From positions 44,014,458-44,078,457 of the forward strand of contig CM030365.1 of assembly GCA_017893485.1 (NCBI GenBank): a stretch of 64,000 nucleotides of DNA. The letters are read 5' to 3'. The DNA is from Hemerocallis citrina. Lineage: Eukaryota > Streptophyta > Magnoliopsida > Asparagales > Asphodelaceae. Of the stretch, positions 21,061-33,991 are shown one piece after another; the stretch's first letter is position 1, and every line of letters begins with the position of its first letter. A program made the position numbers and the translations under genes. Below the pieces are notes generated by a model. That model had not been told where the DNA came from and did no database searches. It was given only the letters and a program-made list of their open reading frames with translations.

Positions 21061-21077
21061 CGTGGCTCTGATACTAC
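21061..21077 (-). other. Primer binding site of element 2 (initiator tRNA-Met)
   Basis: The minus strand reads GTAGTATCAGAGCCACG two bases from the LTR end at 21080. It matches the complement of the initiator tRNA-Met 3' end at nearly every position. This fixes the minus orientation. Confidence 0.88.
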
Positions 21078-22641
21078 TCTGTAACGCCCCGAATTTCAAA
21101 ATACACTGAATTCGAGATTCCACAGGATCTTTATACTTCATTTAGTACAATTTTACAAGGAATTTAAAACTTTTTACTTTACATCAGAGTTTACATGAAA
21201 CTTTACACTTTACATTTTACAGCGGAAGCAATTTTACAACATTTAAAATAAATGTACATCAACATTTGAATAATCTCTAAGCATCTGTGCTTCTTTAATC
21301 TTTATCATGTCATTTATCCTGCATACAAAACTGTGAGTACGTCAGTTTATTCAACCGACGAACATTATACACGGCCATCCTCTCTATGCCAGGAAACAGT
21401 ATAACTGATTTTCCATATTTAACAATCACAAACATGTCACATATCAAACTAAAGGGAATACCCTAATGATGTCGTGTTGTGATTGTGCACTTAGTCCTTA
21501 ATGCAGTTATTTATATTATATGACACTAATGCACACTTATTCGGATTCTATGCATCCCATACTACATAGGTTCGAGGGCAAGCCCTTAATCGTTCTTCAT
21601 CTTGTAGGGTTCAATCCCTCGTCATGTCTTAATCTACTACTGTAACTACGGTAAGTATCCTAGATGTTTTCTGACATACGAACTCATGTCTAGGCGCCCT
21701 GCAGGGAATCCCAACGTACTGACACATTACTCATCATGCAGGCATCCTGTGGTAATTCAGCTCCTACCATAGACATGACACCACCCGCAGTCGTCCAACA
21801 CCCCACGAGCGTTGCCACCGGGACGGTACTCTGGAGCAGTATCCACCCCCTATCGTGACTCATCATGGGACATCCTGGGATACGCTCTCGCCGCCAATCC
21901 AATTGCCCTCATACTCAATGTTTTTCTCTTACTTTTATCACATCTTCACTATGTAACTAATCCTTAATTCTAATGAAATCATGACCAAAATCAAAGCTCT
22001 AAAGTTAGCCCTCTCACTACTACCGGTCTTATTTCTTTTATTTCACAATGACCCAAACCTGGTCTTTTCAATGTCAATAATCATAATTCATCATTTTTCA
22101 CTTGCCGGTGTGAGTTTTGGCTATACTCTAATTTTCAATTTCAATTCATAAATTCACATGTTGAGTTGTCATACTCAAAAATATTTCCCTTTTCCAATCA
22201 TGATTTCTAAATTATTCAATAGTCCATAACTATACATGGAATTCAATTATTCGTCATGTAATTCATGAAATACCATTTTCACATTAAAAACCACATCACT
22301 AGATGAATATTCACATTTCATAATTTTCACACTATTCTCCAATGAGAATAATTCACATCACTTCACTTAATTCCTTTCTTATTCATATTTCTTTTCTAAC
22401 GTTCCATTTCAAGTCCTTTTGCAAAGTACAACTTCCATAAAAATGCAAGTGTAGAACCATAGTCCTAAATTATACTTTGGTCTCAAAATATACTCTATTT
22501 CATTTAAATACTTCCCTATTTATTTTTCATAAGTCCCACATAATTTTAGGATAATACTCATATATTTTTTTCTAATTTTTTTTAATCATCAAAAACCACA
22601 AAAAAATATTTCTTCCCCCAATTAAATACTGGCCTAGCCCA

Positions 22642-22705
22642 GTATTCGAACCCACAACCAGAGAGAAACAAGCCACAGGCACAGGCCACTAGGCCACTTG
22701 CGCCA
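22642..22705 (-). promoter_or_regulatory. tRNA-like A/B-box module 1, 5' LTR copy
   Basis: Same module as 14123-14186. The A-box-like segment is 22686-22705 and the B-box-like GGGTTCGAATAC is 22642-22653. One substitution in the A-box flank (AGTGG against AGCGG) does not alter the spacing. In the 5' LTR it would lie inside the transcribed strand of the element. Confidence 0.6.
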
Positions 22706-22797
22706 GCGGTATGAAGGAGAGCTGAGAGCATTGAGTGCTCTCGGCTGAACCTTATTATTATTATTTTTTTGTTCGAATAAAAATATATGGTGTCAAC

Positions 22798-22875
22798 GGG
22801 ATTCGATCCCTCAACCTCTGAGAAACCACCGCATACACTGTAGCGATTAAGAGCATCCCGACCACTCGAGCTGTA
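22798..22875 (-). promoter_or_regulatory. tRNA-like A/B-box module 2, 5' LTR copy
   Basis: Same module as 14279-14356. The B-box-like GGGATCGAATCCC is 22798-22810; the A-box-like segment lies within 22853-22875. Sequence is unchanged from the other LTR over both boxes. Confidence 0.55.
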
Positions 22876-24368
22876 GGCTCGGGTTGTCATAGTGCAACTC
22901 GAATTCCAATTAAATCAACCCTCTCTGTTTAGTAAAACATTTCGATGTTCATCAAGCTCTCATTTGATTTTACTCTTACTAAACTTACTGTAAATTTCCA
23001 GATTGACTATTCCCATCATAAATTATACTCCAGTATATTAAAAATAATTTTTTCCAATAATTAAACACATATTTTTCATACACTTAATTCAAATTATAAG
23101 CTACCACTACCACATTTCTTTTTCGACATTTCTTATCAAATTTTAACATCACTAATCTCTTTCTTAACAATCTTTATATCAACTCTCTGTTTTTAATCAT
23201 TTCACAAGCCCCCAAATTATATTTTTAAGTCATTCATACAACATTATCACAATAGTCTATTTAAGCACATAAAGTGACATTGTCAATCTACTAATTCTTG
23301 CATATAATTTTCGATGTTAAAAAATGAAGTTTTCTTCACACAATCCATAGCCATAATCATTTCGCACACAACTTAAATTTTAATGATAGAACCACATACA
23401 ATTGCATATCAACATTTCAATCAATCAATATGTCATTTTTCCAATTAAATGTGTACTCTTATTAATCTTTTTCATGCATCATTCTTTCAATTCAAATCTA
23501 GCATGCTTCCTAATTAGAAATATGGAAAATTACCCACCTTGATTGGAGAGAAATAAAATTAGCAACACCTCCTAAACAAATGTCCTTGCCAAGAGAGCGG
23601 TCCTCCTCCTCGTCGACGCGCACACAAGCCTCCACAATGCCAACCCGAGAGCTCCTAATGCCGGCCTCTCTCCTTGTTGATGCAAGCACAAATTTCCCAC
23701 ACAACTCTCAATCTTTTACTCACTTGCTATACTACTAATAATGTATTTTAACTATAGGTTTGGAGGAATAATTAACACAAGAATAACTAGGCTAGGGGGG
23801 GGGATTTATACTAAAAATTTAGGAAAATAGAAGGCTAGGATTGAAGTAGGAGTTAGGATTAAAAGGCTAGGTTTCAAGGAGGAGTTACAATAACCAACCA
23901 TGATCAAGTAACCACCACCCATGACTCATTTGAAAATTTCATTTTTCCCTCCTTGGATCACAACCGGCCATACACAAATGGTGCAATTTGCACGTGTACG
24001 TGCAATGCACGTGCATGCATTTGTCTCCAAAAATTTGTACATTATATTTTACATAAAAATAATCTTTAAAAGGTATTCTACATTACAAGTTGTATTTAAA
24101 ATAAAAATAGTTCATGGGCTTTAGTTTATGGCCCAAAATAATAATTAAAAAAAATAACAAATAAATTAGATTTTGGCTTTTTAAAAGAAAGGCTTTTATC
24201 TATTTGAAAGAGGGCTTTATATAAAAATAATTAAAGAGCACATATTTAAACATCTATACTCATCATAATGAAAATAATTATAAGATTTAATTCTACCAAA
24301 AAATATTGCGCGTGCACACTACGTGCAAAATAAATAATTTTCATTAAATGAAAAATCGGGGCATTACA

Positions 24369-24913
24369 AACTCAAACCTTCACTAGAATGATATGATTTG
24401 TTGTCACACACCAAATGAAACAAAATGGCTTCAACCCTCTATATTTGGCCGGCTTGGAGCACAAGGGTTAGGTGTTTGGGATGTTATGAAAGTTACATTG
24501 ATTTCTACCCTTGTTCGTACTATTTATTACTCATTTTCACAACTTAATTTGGGTGAGTCTTGGAATGCCCAATCTCCCCATCCCACTACACATGTTGGGC
24601 CGGCCAAACATGAGGGTGCTTGTGTACATTTGTTGCACTCAACTGATACAAGTTGGGTATTGAGTTGGTTGGGTTAGTCTAGGGCCTGGTTCCAACATGA
24701 AACTCAACCCAACCTAGGTTCAATTCACTCTAGCCCTAGTTAGGTTTTAGACACAATATTCATTGCATTCATGCCTAGTTAATATAATATACAATTCCAT
24801 TCATAATAATTTGTAATCAGGAAAATACAACAAATATGTCCAACATTCAGACGTACATTGCATGTACCAACTTGTGAGCAAAATAATCACTTATTATTTT
24901 GCGGGGTATTACA
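24369..24913 (-). repeat. Right part of LTR X, ending GGGGTATTACA
   Basis: The segment resumes LTR X after element 2 and ends TTTTGCGGGGTATTACA, the same edge type as element 2 (ATCGGGGCATTACA). On the minus strand the LTR would begin TGTAATACCCCGC. What follows (TGAGGAGCCATGAGG) is not an obvious polypurine or primer site, so it may be a solo or 5'-truncated copy. Confidence 0.6.
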
Positions 24914-26500
24914 TGAGGAGCCATGAGGACTATCAGATTTCCTGAAGATTCATGCCATTTGATTATTTGATTGATAATTCTAAAAAATAATTACAAATTT
25001 AAAAAATTTAATTAAAGTTTTCAAAGAATAATTATAAATTCAGGAAAATTAATTAAAATTTTAATAAAATAGTTACTACCCTTATACGCTTTGAAAAAGA
25101 TATCAGGCATCCCCAAAAGTCATATATGCTATCCTAATTGCCCAAAGTAGAGCAAACTACTCCTTGAAGGATGTGATACCCAATCTTCAGGAGTGGAGGG
25201 CTTATGATATGTGTAAAATCGGAGCCACAAGATCCCAACCCGTATCTTAAAGCTTCCAAAGGTAGTGTAGTAATTTCACAACAACAACAAGCTTGCTAGA
25301 AGATCATGGGCCGTCTTCAATCCCGTGGCTCAACCAGATCCATGATTATGGCTTACTTACAGCCTATGAAGAAGGGAATTTTAGTTGCTAATTCTATCCC
25401 TTCCTTGTGAGAAACTCAATCCGAATCTTAAAAGATACATTTTCAGGTATATCTTCTATACTTGACTCATAGCCTATAATTTTAGTTGCTAATTCTATAC
25501 CTTCACCCCTCCATCAGTCAAAGGTAATTAATATTTCTCTACTAAAAAATCTTAATCTTTACTGTGGGTTGCTGACTTGAGCGTCAGACCCTCTTACATC
25601 GGAGCTACCTCTGGTGTAAGACTTTTTGCATGTTCCGGGGCATTTTTTAACCATCCAGAACAATATCCAGATGATCCCAGCCATCAAGAACAAGATCCAG
25701 GCTTTTCCAATCGTTCAGATTCAGCAATGATCTAGATCAATGCTTTCTCCCTCAATAAATGAACTCATAATTTGATTTCTCCCACAACAAAATAGCAACA
25801 ACAAATATAAAATAGAATATCGAAGTGTTAGACTCTATATGCATTTGGAATCGTATAATCAAATTAACATCTAGCAATATATATAGAGAATAAGGGAGCA
25901 ACCCTAAACTCACATCTCGACTCAACGTGAATATTCACACCGTTAGAAGTAATCTACACCTTATAAACTAAGTTTCTGCAAAATTTTAAGTAAACTCTAT
26001 GAAATTTAGCCGTTTATCATGCGACAAAAAAATTGTCGTTTTATAAATGGTCTAAAATTATTCATTTTTTAGCTCACATGATGAGCAGTTAAAACTCCTC
26101 AAATTCATTCCAAATCTTGTTGGCAAACAATTTTTGTAATGTAGATCATATTTAACGGTTTCTATGATCGAATATAGATTTTGAGATGTCCCCCGAGCTA
26201 AGTTAGCTAGGATACCTGGGGTTCGGATCCTTAAGAATATGTATTTGAATAAAATAAGAAAATATATCTATATTTAGAAACCATAACCTACCATTTAGTC
26301 TAACGTTTCCATTTTGGTGGATCCATACTCTAAAATTTGGGTAGGACTCACATTGGGTTATCAGATAAAATTGCTGCCCCCTACATGTATCATGTAATTT
26401 AAGAAGTTTTTTATATTTGAATGGATCTTGAATGATAAACATGTGACCTTTTTTTCTTTGAAAAGTTTATCTGAACTTTGAATTTTTTATGTATACGAAA
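24914..26500. other. Unassigned intergenic sequence
   Basis: No coding or element boundary could be established. At 25560-25640 the text GGGTTGCTGACTTGAGCGTC and CTACCTCTGGTGTAAGAC has the flavour of the 3' part of some plant gypsy LTRs, so a decayed LTR is possible. The rest is AT-rich with no long ORF. Confidence 0.3.
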
Positions 26501-26765
26501 TTTAAAACCTTTTTAATAATTTTTTTTTTGAAGGAAAGGTGGAATCTGACCACCCTGTTTCATTAATAAGAGATTAATAAAACATACTTAAAAAACTGAG
26601 CCTACTACAAAAACCTAAAACAGAACAAAAGTACATAAACTCTACCATAAACATGGGGGGTGGAACAAAAAACACATCTAAACAGCAAGGTGATACATCA
26701 GATCCCCCCAACAAACCTTAGGGTGGTGGGCCAACAAAATCTAGTGGATCGTGTTGTGCTGGCTG

Positions 26766-29700
26766 TCAGTCGATCGTCGGCCCGATCTCGATCTCCTCGT
26801 CATCAAACTCCTCTACCTGGAAGACGCTCGCGATCCTATCCCCGGGACTTGCTGCTGCCACATTAGCCCAAACGGAGATAAAATTCATAATATGAGTCAA
26901 ATTGCCCGAAATACTATTGCAGATTCTACGAAAGTAAAGATTATTTTTGTCTAGCCATAAAACCCAGGTCATTGCGCCGATAGCTAAATACCATGCTTCT
27001 CTTATGGCCCCCCTCTCCGTTGCGAACTTAGGGCCTACCCATAGGTCCTCGTAAGTGCTAGGATATTGAGTCATCCCTAAGGCGCTGAGTACCTCTACGA
27101 GTACCGCTTTACTTCTAGGACACTGAAGAAAAAGATGGTCTCTGGTCTCGAGGGCGGCGTGGTAGAAACCGCATTGAGGGTCCGCATTCGGTTGTCGCAT
27201 AGCGAGGTTTTCTCTGGTCAGGATCGCGTCATTCAGTACCAGGCATAAGAAGGCTTTGATTTTAAGTGGAGCTTTCGTCCTCCAGATTACGGTAGCCCAC
27301 TTTGGGGAACACCCCCTAAAATGGATGCGCTTGTACAATGACCGAACCGTGAACTTGCCATTCTTCTCCAATTTCCAGAGTTTTTTGTCTGGACCCTGGA
27401 AGTAGCCAATACCAGCGTTGGAGATGTAGGCCTGAAGCTCTGTAAGTCTGAGGTGGGAGCCTATGTCAAGTGGTTGTTTGAAAGATGGATTCCAGGTGCC
27501 TCTTTTTCATGCCGCTACCACCGTGCAATGTGGTTGTGACGCCTGTTCGTATAGATCGGGGAACAGGGTTCTGAGTGTGTGATCAGTGCACCACTTGTCC
27601 CACCAGAACCTGGTGAGTCTTCCGTTACTGATAACTGACTTGACGCAGCTAGTGAAGGGTTTGTATGCCTTGGTGATGCCTTTCCAGAACCAGGAAACCC
27701 GGGGGCCTATCCTGAAGCCCAGGTTTCTCATCCCATTCCCTTGCATATAGCCCTGGACAAATTGCTGCCACCCTTCCCTATTAGGGTGGAACACTTGCTA
27801 CCACAATTTGCCTAGAAGTGCGAGATTCATGTCTCGCAGATCAATAATACCTAGGCCTCCATGTATCTTTTTCATACACGCCTTTTCCCATCTGATTAGG
27901 TGATAACCACCTCGGTTCGAGTCAGCCCATTTCCAAAGGAATCATTTCTGCGTCCGATCAATTCTTTGGATTACCCATCGCGGAATTTCAAAGAAGAAGA
28001 GATAATAGGTCGGGAGGTTTGAGAGTACCGCATTAATAAGCGTGACTCTCCCTTCCAAGGATAGGGCTTTGCCTTTCCAGCCTACTAGATGTTTCTCAAC
28101 CCTCCCAATAATGGGCATCCAATCCGCCTTTTTTAACTTCCCGGGACTAAGTGGTAATCCAAGGTATTGAATTGGGAAGCTCACTATGGAGCAGTTTAGG
28201 GCTGTGGCGTGTTCAAGAGCCTCTGCCGGGGTCAGGGCAATGGGGGTGAGAGCACTTTTATGGAAGTTAACCCTGAGGCCAGACCAGGCTTCAAAGCAAT
28301 ACAGAACCCTTCGAATACGGTGGTTTCCCCAAGGTTGCCGTTGCCAAATAGAAGAGTGTCGTCTGCATATTGTAGTATAGAACAGCCTGGACGATTAACT
28401 CCCTTAGCCACCGATATGATTCAACCTGTTGTACTGCACTTAGCCATTATGGATCTAAGCATGTCTGCCACTATGGTAAAGAGAAGGGGTGCGAGTGGAT
28501 CGCCCTGTCTGAGCCCCCATATGCAAGAGAAAGGGTGGCCTGATACCCCATTTACCAAAATCGCCGTTCTACTGGTAGTAAGACAGGCGTGAATCCATCT
28601 GATCCATCTGTCCCCGAACCCTCTTCCAGCAAGTGCTTCCAATAGACAGTCCCATTCAACAGAGTTATAGGTTTTCTCGAAATCTAGCTTTCGGAGATAG
28701 CTCCTAGAGTTCGAGGTGTAGCGATGATGGATAGTCTCTTCAGTCGTTGCTATACTGTCCTGTATACAACGTCCTTTGATGAATCTTGTCTGGTCGTGAC
28801 TAATGAGACCATTCATGACCTTACCCAGTTTGTTAGCGAGAGTCTTGGTAATGAGCTTTACGGAACAGTTTAGGAGGCTAATGGGACGGAAATCTCCAAC
28901 TCGTCGAGAATCCTCCTTCTTAGGAATCAGCACAACCTCTGCGTAGTTGAATCTCCCTAGTTTCAGCTTATGATCATGGAAATCTGCGAACACCTTCAGC
29001 AGATCACCTTTGATTTCCTCCAAAAAAATCTGATAAAACATAATTGGGAAACCATATGGACCTGGAGCTTTATCTTTACCAAGTTGTTAGATCGCCTTCC
29101 ATACCTCTTCCTCAGAGAAGGGGGCTTCGAGGGATTGCAGACTAGGGTCTGGGTAGGCTGTGGTCATGCCAGAAGTCATGTTGGAGAGGGATTCTGAAGT
29201 CTGTTTTTTGCCCAAAAAAGCGCTTGAAGTGGGACTGGAAAGCGATCTCGATAGCAACATCGCTTTGAACCAATCCGGAGTCCGAGTAGATCGAGTGAAT
29301 GTGGTTAGACCTATGTCTGGCACTGGCAACCCGGTGGAAGAATGCAGTATTCGCGTCTCCTTCTTTGAGCCACGAGATTCTGGACCGCTGTTGCCACTTG
29401 ATTTCCTCAATCCTATATAGTTGGTCAATCTCCTGTCTGTATTGTAGCAGATGATTCTGCTCGTCCTGCAGTAGATCCCTAGTCTCTTCGGTCTTCTCGA
29501 GTTCCTTAATACCTTCCAGAAGCGACTCCTTTGCTCTCCAAATTAGTATAAATCGGGTCCGGTTCCATTTCCTGAGATCGACTCTGAGTCTACTAAGTTT
29601 TTCACACCAGATAGCGGACGCCTCCCGACCCTTGGTTGGGTGAGACCAACTCTCGTTAACCATATGGTGGAAGCCCTGGATTTCTAACCAGGCCTTCTCG

Positions 29701-30426
29701 AACCAAAATTTTGACGTTCTTCTTGGATTGTCTTCCCGGAAGATAAAAAAATAGGCACGTGATCTGAAGTTGGTTTAGGGAGAGATTTGGCCGATGTCAA
29801 TGGAAATTTGGTCTCCCAGTCTGTGGAGACCAGAATCCTGTCCAGCTTGGCCAAAATGGGCATTGCTTGCATATTCGACCAGGTGAAGAGGCTATCAGTG
29901 ATGGGGATGTCTACCAGATCCAGATCGGCGATGACTTCATTAAAAGCTTCCCTATCTGGGGCACTAGATCCACTGTCTCTGTGTTCAGAGGCAAATCTAG
30001 TGATGTTAAAGTCTCCCCCCACCACCCAGGGGTGTGGCCATTTCGCTTGAATTGCTCTTAGTTCCTCCTAAAAGGCCGTTCTAGACGCAGAGGTATGCGG
30101 CCCATAGACTACCATGATGGACTGCGTCCACCCGTCGGATTTATGCTTTAGCACAACCGACAAAGAAAATTGCCCGTGGAGCTTATCGAGGCAATTAAAA
30201 AGGTTGGGGTTAAATCCCAGAGCGATGCCCCAAGATGCTCCAACTGAAGGGGTAACTCTCCATTCAGAAACACGAGAGCCCCTACTTTATTAAGCCTGTG
30301 CATGTGTGATAGTTTTGTCTCTTGGAGACCAACAATATTAGGCTTTGACCTGGATATGACTTCCTTGACCATTTCACGTTTGCCCCACCTACCGAGGCCT
30401 CTAACGTTCCAAAATAATGCTTCCAT
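26766..30426 (-). pseudogene. LINE ORF2: endonuclease-reverse transcriptase, broken
   Basis: The start is ATG at 30424-30426. Endonuclease: MEALFWNVRGLGRWGKREMV, LQETK, GGDFN, then TSDHVPI (the SDH catalytic motif). RT: FADFHDHKLKLGRFNYAEVV, IPKKEDSRRVGDFRPISLLN, GRCIQDSI, LRKLDFEKTYNSVEWDCLLE, GLRQGDPLAPLLF, and the YADD active site (at about 28345-28360, frame shifted relative to the block before it). Connection domain: FPIQYLGLPLSPGKLKKADW, WKGKALSLEGRVTLINAVL. C-terminal zf-RVT: WRTKAPLKIKAFLCLVLNDA, CGFYHAALETRDHLFLQCP. The first RT Asp is kept (LDFEK). Several frameshifts and stops separate these blocks, so the copy is inactive. Confidence 0.9.
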
Positions 30427-33400
30427 TAATTACAAATAGACTCGGGATCGTGACTCGGATTGCGTTTCGAGTGCAAGTTAATGTTAGCCCTATCGGTTTC
30501 ACACCTCCTAATCTTATTAAGGAGAAACGCGTTCCTATCTGTTTCGCCTACCGCTAGACCGCAAGTAGTGGCTAGACTAAAAATTTCATTATCCGTCATG
30601 AAATTAAAAATAGAAGCAAGGAAAGACTGCGTACCTCCGTCGCCAGTCTTGGCAGATTTAGCGGCCACCGCAATTTCCAAATAATCATTTAGGGACTCCT
30701 CATTAGTCCTCTTTGCCACTTTCTGAACTGTGAAACCTGTGTCCTGCTGGGAAGATGGGTAGGTGGACGGAACAAACTTGGGGGTGGTGATGCGGAAATC
30801 AACATCAAAATCATAGTCCTCTGACTCTCCCTCAGGGTAACAAAATCATCTTCAAAATTCAGCCTGCCTTCCCGATCGTTTTCATCACACTGAATTTCCA
30901 GTTGTAGAGTAGGCTCTCTCGTCACGGACTCCTCATTGAGCCCACAAATTGATGACGATTCTACCAAAATAGCAGGTTCCTGTCGCGGACCCCTCAATGG
31001 GCCCACTACTCATCGATAGTCATGCCTGATTGTGTTTGGGCCCCTCTTTGGGCCCACTAACAATCTTATATAAACCCCCCCCCCCATAACTTCCCTTCCT
31101 TACCGCCAGAAGCTTTTAAGGTCTTCTCTCCTTCGTGATGGAGCATAACCCCTTTCTCGCTAAACGATGCTTCCGCTGTCTTCAGTGGGACACGTGGCCT
31201 GTGCGACGCTTCGGTTCTATCGCCTTCGCCACACGTTTCACTCTGAGTGGGGGGCATCACATATGAGGGCAGCACTTCCGAGGCATTACTTCCCATTTCA
31301 TCGTTGCTGTCTTCACCTACTCCTTTTACCTTCAGCTCCTTCCTTTTTGAGCTCTCTTTTTCTTCGCTGCCATTACCTACTTCCTTACCACTTTGAGCTT
31401 TCCCTTTTTCTAGAGCTAAAGCCCCAACCCTAGGGTCTCTCTCCTTTTGGGTGGGTACTCTGTCAAAGGGTCTTCCTATATTCGTCTTCTTCCCCAATAT
31501 GGGAGTCTTTCCTGTCGACTCTAGCCCCAAAGCTACCAACTCTCGCCCCTTTTGGAAACGACTCTGCAGGTCTTGCATGTCGTTTTCTAGGGTGCTTTGC
31601 CCTTTTCCCCTTTAGCGCGGTCTGCCTCCACTCTCTGGTCCTCTCTGGCCTTTCCACCACCAACTCCAATGTGTTGACTGCCAGTTTGAGCTTTGCTTCG
31701 GTCCTCCCTTTGCGGATTTCTTTTCTGAACAACGATACCTTCCAAATCTGGTATCTTGAGCAGATCCACCATTGGATCTGTTGAGTTAGTTGTCCCTGAA
31801 GGTTTTGGATCGTTGGGTCTTGATGGTCAAGCTTCTTTCTCGACCATCTTTGAAAGGAGAGCCTGTCCCCGGTTCTGATCCCTCCGCTGTGTGTCCTTGG
31901 CTTTACTCCTGCCCTCTCGCCGCTTTGATGAGCTCCGGGTGAGCCTTTTCCACTTCGTGTGCCCCATCAATGGTCAGGTCCCACTGTGGCGAAACCACTT
32001 GCTTGTACGACCTATTGTCTCTGAACGCTGATGTAGGAGTGGGGGAGATGATGGCCGCCTACTCTATCTCTGGTTCCGTTCGCTTGTCGAGCACGAACTG
32101 GACAAGGTATGATTCTTCGAAGGAGAAGACTTTGGCGAAACGGGACATCAATGATATGTTGGCACTCCTTATGAGGATTCTAGCAGAGACGATCTCTGAG
32201 CGTCGCATTGTCTTCTCGTCTATCTCTTCAATGGACCCAAAGTCAGCGACAATCTCTTGGAGTGCCTCCCTCTTCCAAAAGTGAAGGGAGACATTGTGGA
32301 TCCATATCCAGTACCTGTCTCCTTGAGGGAGCTCCGCTCCAAAACTAGGCGTCCATGCAAAGAATTCCACTCTAAAGTGCCCAAAGTCGACAATCCCCAT
32401 ACCAATAACTTCAATCACCTTTTTCGGTGACGGGAATGAAACAAGGAATTGTAAGTGACACATTTTCTTTGCAACCCAGTCTTTATGGGCTCTCATTGGC
32501 CATTTTCTGTTAAGGGCGTGGAGAAGATGCACCTCCGAAGGGCTCCCCGATCTAACTCTGGCAATTGCACACCATTGACTAAGCCATTTCTCTTCATTCT
32601 TGATCGTATCTAAACTCTTTGCAAGCTGAATCAATGTGGGGTTATCGGGAGACCTACCTCGGCTCACCAGCCGTTTGTCGTCGTTGTGAGTCTCAACCAC
32701 ATTGCTACAAACGTATGAGAGGTGCCCCCACTTCATACATTTGAGACAACGGACTTCTTTTGTGCATTCGGTCATGTAATGGCCCAAGTCGCCACAGTTC
32801 AAGCACAGTACAGGCTTACGTCTCCCCTTTCTTTGTTTCTTATTGTGTTAGAGGTATTCGATTTGAGGGTTGGGGAAAATTCTCTGTCTCTTGTTTCTTT
32901 TCTCAAGCACTTGCACCCACTATTCCCCCCGTTCCCCACCTCCAGAGTCCTCTGCCGCTGTAATCCCATCTTGTGGAGCCCCCTCGTGGGCTCGCTCGAT
33001 GCATGATTTAAGCCCAGAGTCCTTCTGGGGTGGTGGACTGGAGTGGTGGTGGGTGCTGGGGTGGGGGGGCTTGGTCGAAGAGATATGTAGATGTTCTCGG
33101 TGAGCTCTGTAGTTGTTGTGGTGGTGGGAAGATTCTGCACCCTTGGGATGTGGCTCTGAATGTTTGTGTTGGTACTGAGGTTTGTATTGTGTTGGTGGGC
33201 GGTACTGCCGACGTTGGTCATGGTCGTAACCCCTGTGGTGACGCTGGCCTGAGGGGGGGTTTTCTTACGCCCATTGTGGCTGGTAGGAGGACCCCATCTT
33301 TGGGCCCGTCTCCCGTAGGTCTCCTCTTCTCGGCGAAGATGACTATAGCCCCTGTGAAACTCCTCTCCATGGCGATGATGACTAAAGCTCCTCCCCTCAC

Positions 33401-33740
33401 GGTGCTGATGCATACTTTGGTGTGCACGTGTCGGGGAGTGAGCTCGTCTGAGCCCCTGAGCTACCCTCTTTTCAGGAGAGGGGTTCAGGTGTGGGGTGGG
33501 TAGCGGTGGTGCTGTGGGTGGAGCCAGTGCAGAGGGAATGAGAGAAGGGTTGAGTGTTGTGGTGACAGTTGAAGGTGGTGGAGAGGGCTGCTGAGGGGGA
33601 AGCAGGGTTGTTGTTTCTGTTGGTGTTGGTGTTGGTGTTGGTGCTGGTGCAGGTGGGTGATGGGCCCTCTCATTAGGCTTGCACCCACTGAGTTCGAGCT
33701 CCGATAGCATGAGAAAGAAAGATCAAAACTTGAGAGTTGT
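30426..33740 (-). pseudogene. LINE ORF1: zinc-knuckle RNA-binding protein, broken
   Basis: The best-conserved part (32059-32802) has two CCHC knuckles, C-NCGDLGHYMTEC and CLKCMKWGHLSYVC, followed by a domain with FPSPKKVIEVIGMGIVDFGH, YWIWIHNVSLHFWKREALQE and VQFVLDKRTEPEIE. The N-terminal part (about 32799-33740) is Pro/Thr/His-rich. The C-terminal part (31578-31066, 31006-30689, 30719-30426) is acidic/basic and ends DPESICN*. Frame changes occur near 32800, 32060, 31070 (at a C tract) and 30700. Its stop overlaps the ORF2 start as TAATG. ORF1 proteins bind the LINE RNA in the ribonucleoprotein particle. Confidence 0.8.
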
Positions 33741-33991
33741 GGGAAGGTGAATGTTGTAGAAGGTCCACTATGAGTTGTCAAAGTTAGGAGTTGAGAAAGT
33801 GAGAAAGCAAAGAAGCCAGGAGGAGGAGAGGAAGGACACAGGAGGTGGTGGTAAGAGTCGGTGTGGATAAAGGGTGGGGGAAGAGTATTGGAGGAGGCTG
33901 AGGAGGAGTGGAGGTGGTGGAGGGATGATTGAAGATCATCTCCATAGCTAAACTTAGTATATGGATCTTTTGAAAATAGCAAATAGCTCGC

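Larger units (their letters stand above)
12565..24368 (-). mobile_element. Element 2: Ty3/gypsy LTR retrotransposon, young
   Basis: This 11.8-kb element has LTRs of 3288 and 3289 bp (TGTAACGCCCCGAATT... to ...GGGGCATTACA) and a perfect target duplication AACTC (12560-12564, 24369-24373). On the minus strand the order is 5' LTR, tRNA-Met primer site, small acidic ORF, gag with zinc knuckle, protease, RT, RNase H, integrase, polypurine tract, 3' LTR. The domain order and long LTRs fit a Tekay/Del-like chromovirus. The LTRs differ by roughly 1-2% by eye, so insertion is recent, yet gag-pol has one nonsense change and several single-base frameshifts. Confidence 0.95.
21080..24368 (-). repeat. 5' LTR of element 2
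   Basis: The LTR is 3289 bp and nearly identical to 12565-15852. It repeats the tRNA-like modules (22642-22705 and 22798-22875) and the CACGTG cluster (about 23991-24013). The right edge TTACA is followed by the AACTC target duplication. Confidence 0.95.
26521..33991 (-). mobile_element. L1-type LINE, near full length
   Basis: The element is about 7.47 kb on the minus strand. ORF1 has two zinc knuckles; ORF2 has endonuclease, RT and a C-terminal zinc-binding region, the order of plant L1 elements. A short A run (T9 at 26521-26529 on plus) marks the 3' end. Flanks at 26501-26520 (TTTAAAACCTTTTTAATAAT) and 33992 onward (TTTGAAACCCTTAATAG then a T run) look alike and may be the diverged target duplication, which would make the copy complete at its 5' end. 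Both ORFs carry frameshifts. Confidence 0.88.

Noticed and set aside
24393..24677. 94-codon plus-strand ORF right of element 2
   Set aside because: It lies within the LTR X remnant, has no recognisable domain and no conservation evidence.
28186..29420. Plus-strand ORFs of up to 127 codons over the LINE
   Set aside because: They are antisense to clear RT and endonuclease coding blocks of ORF2.
32870..33503. Plus-strand ORFs across LINE ORF1
   Set aside because: They lie opposite the Pro/His-rich ORF1 region and zinc knuckles; composition is the complement of that region.
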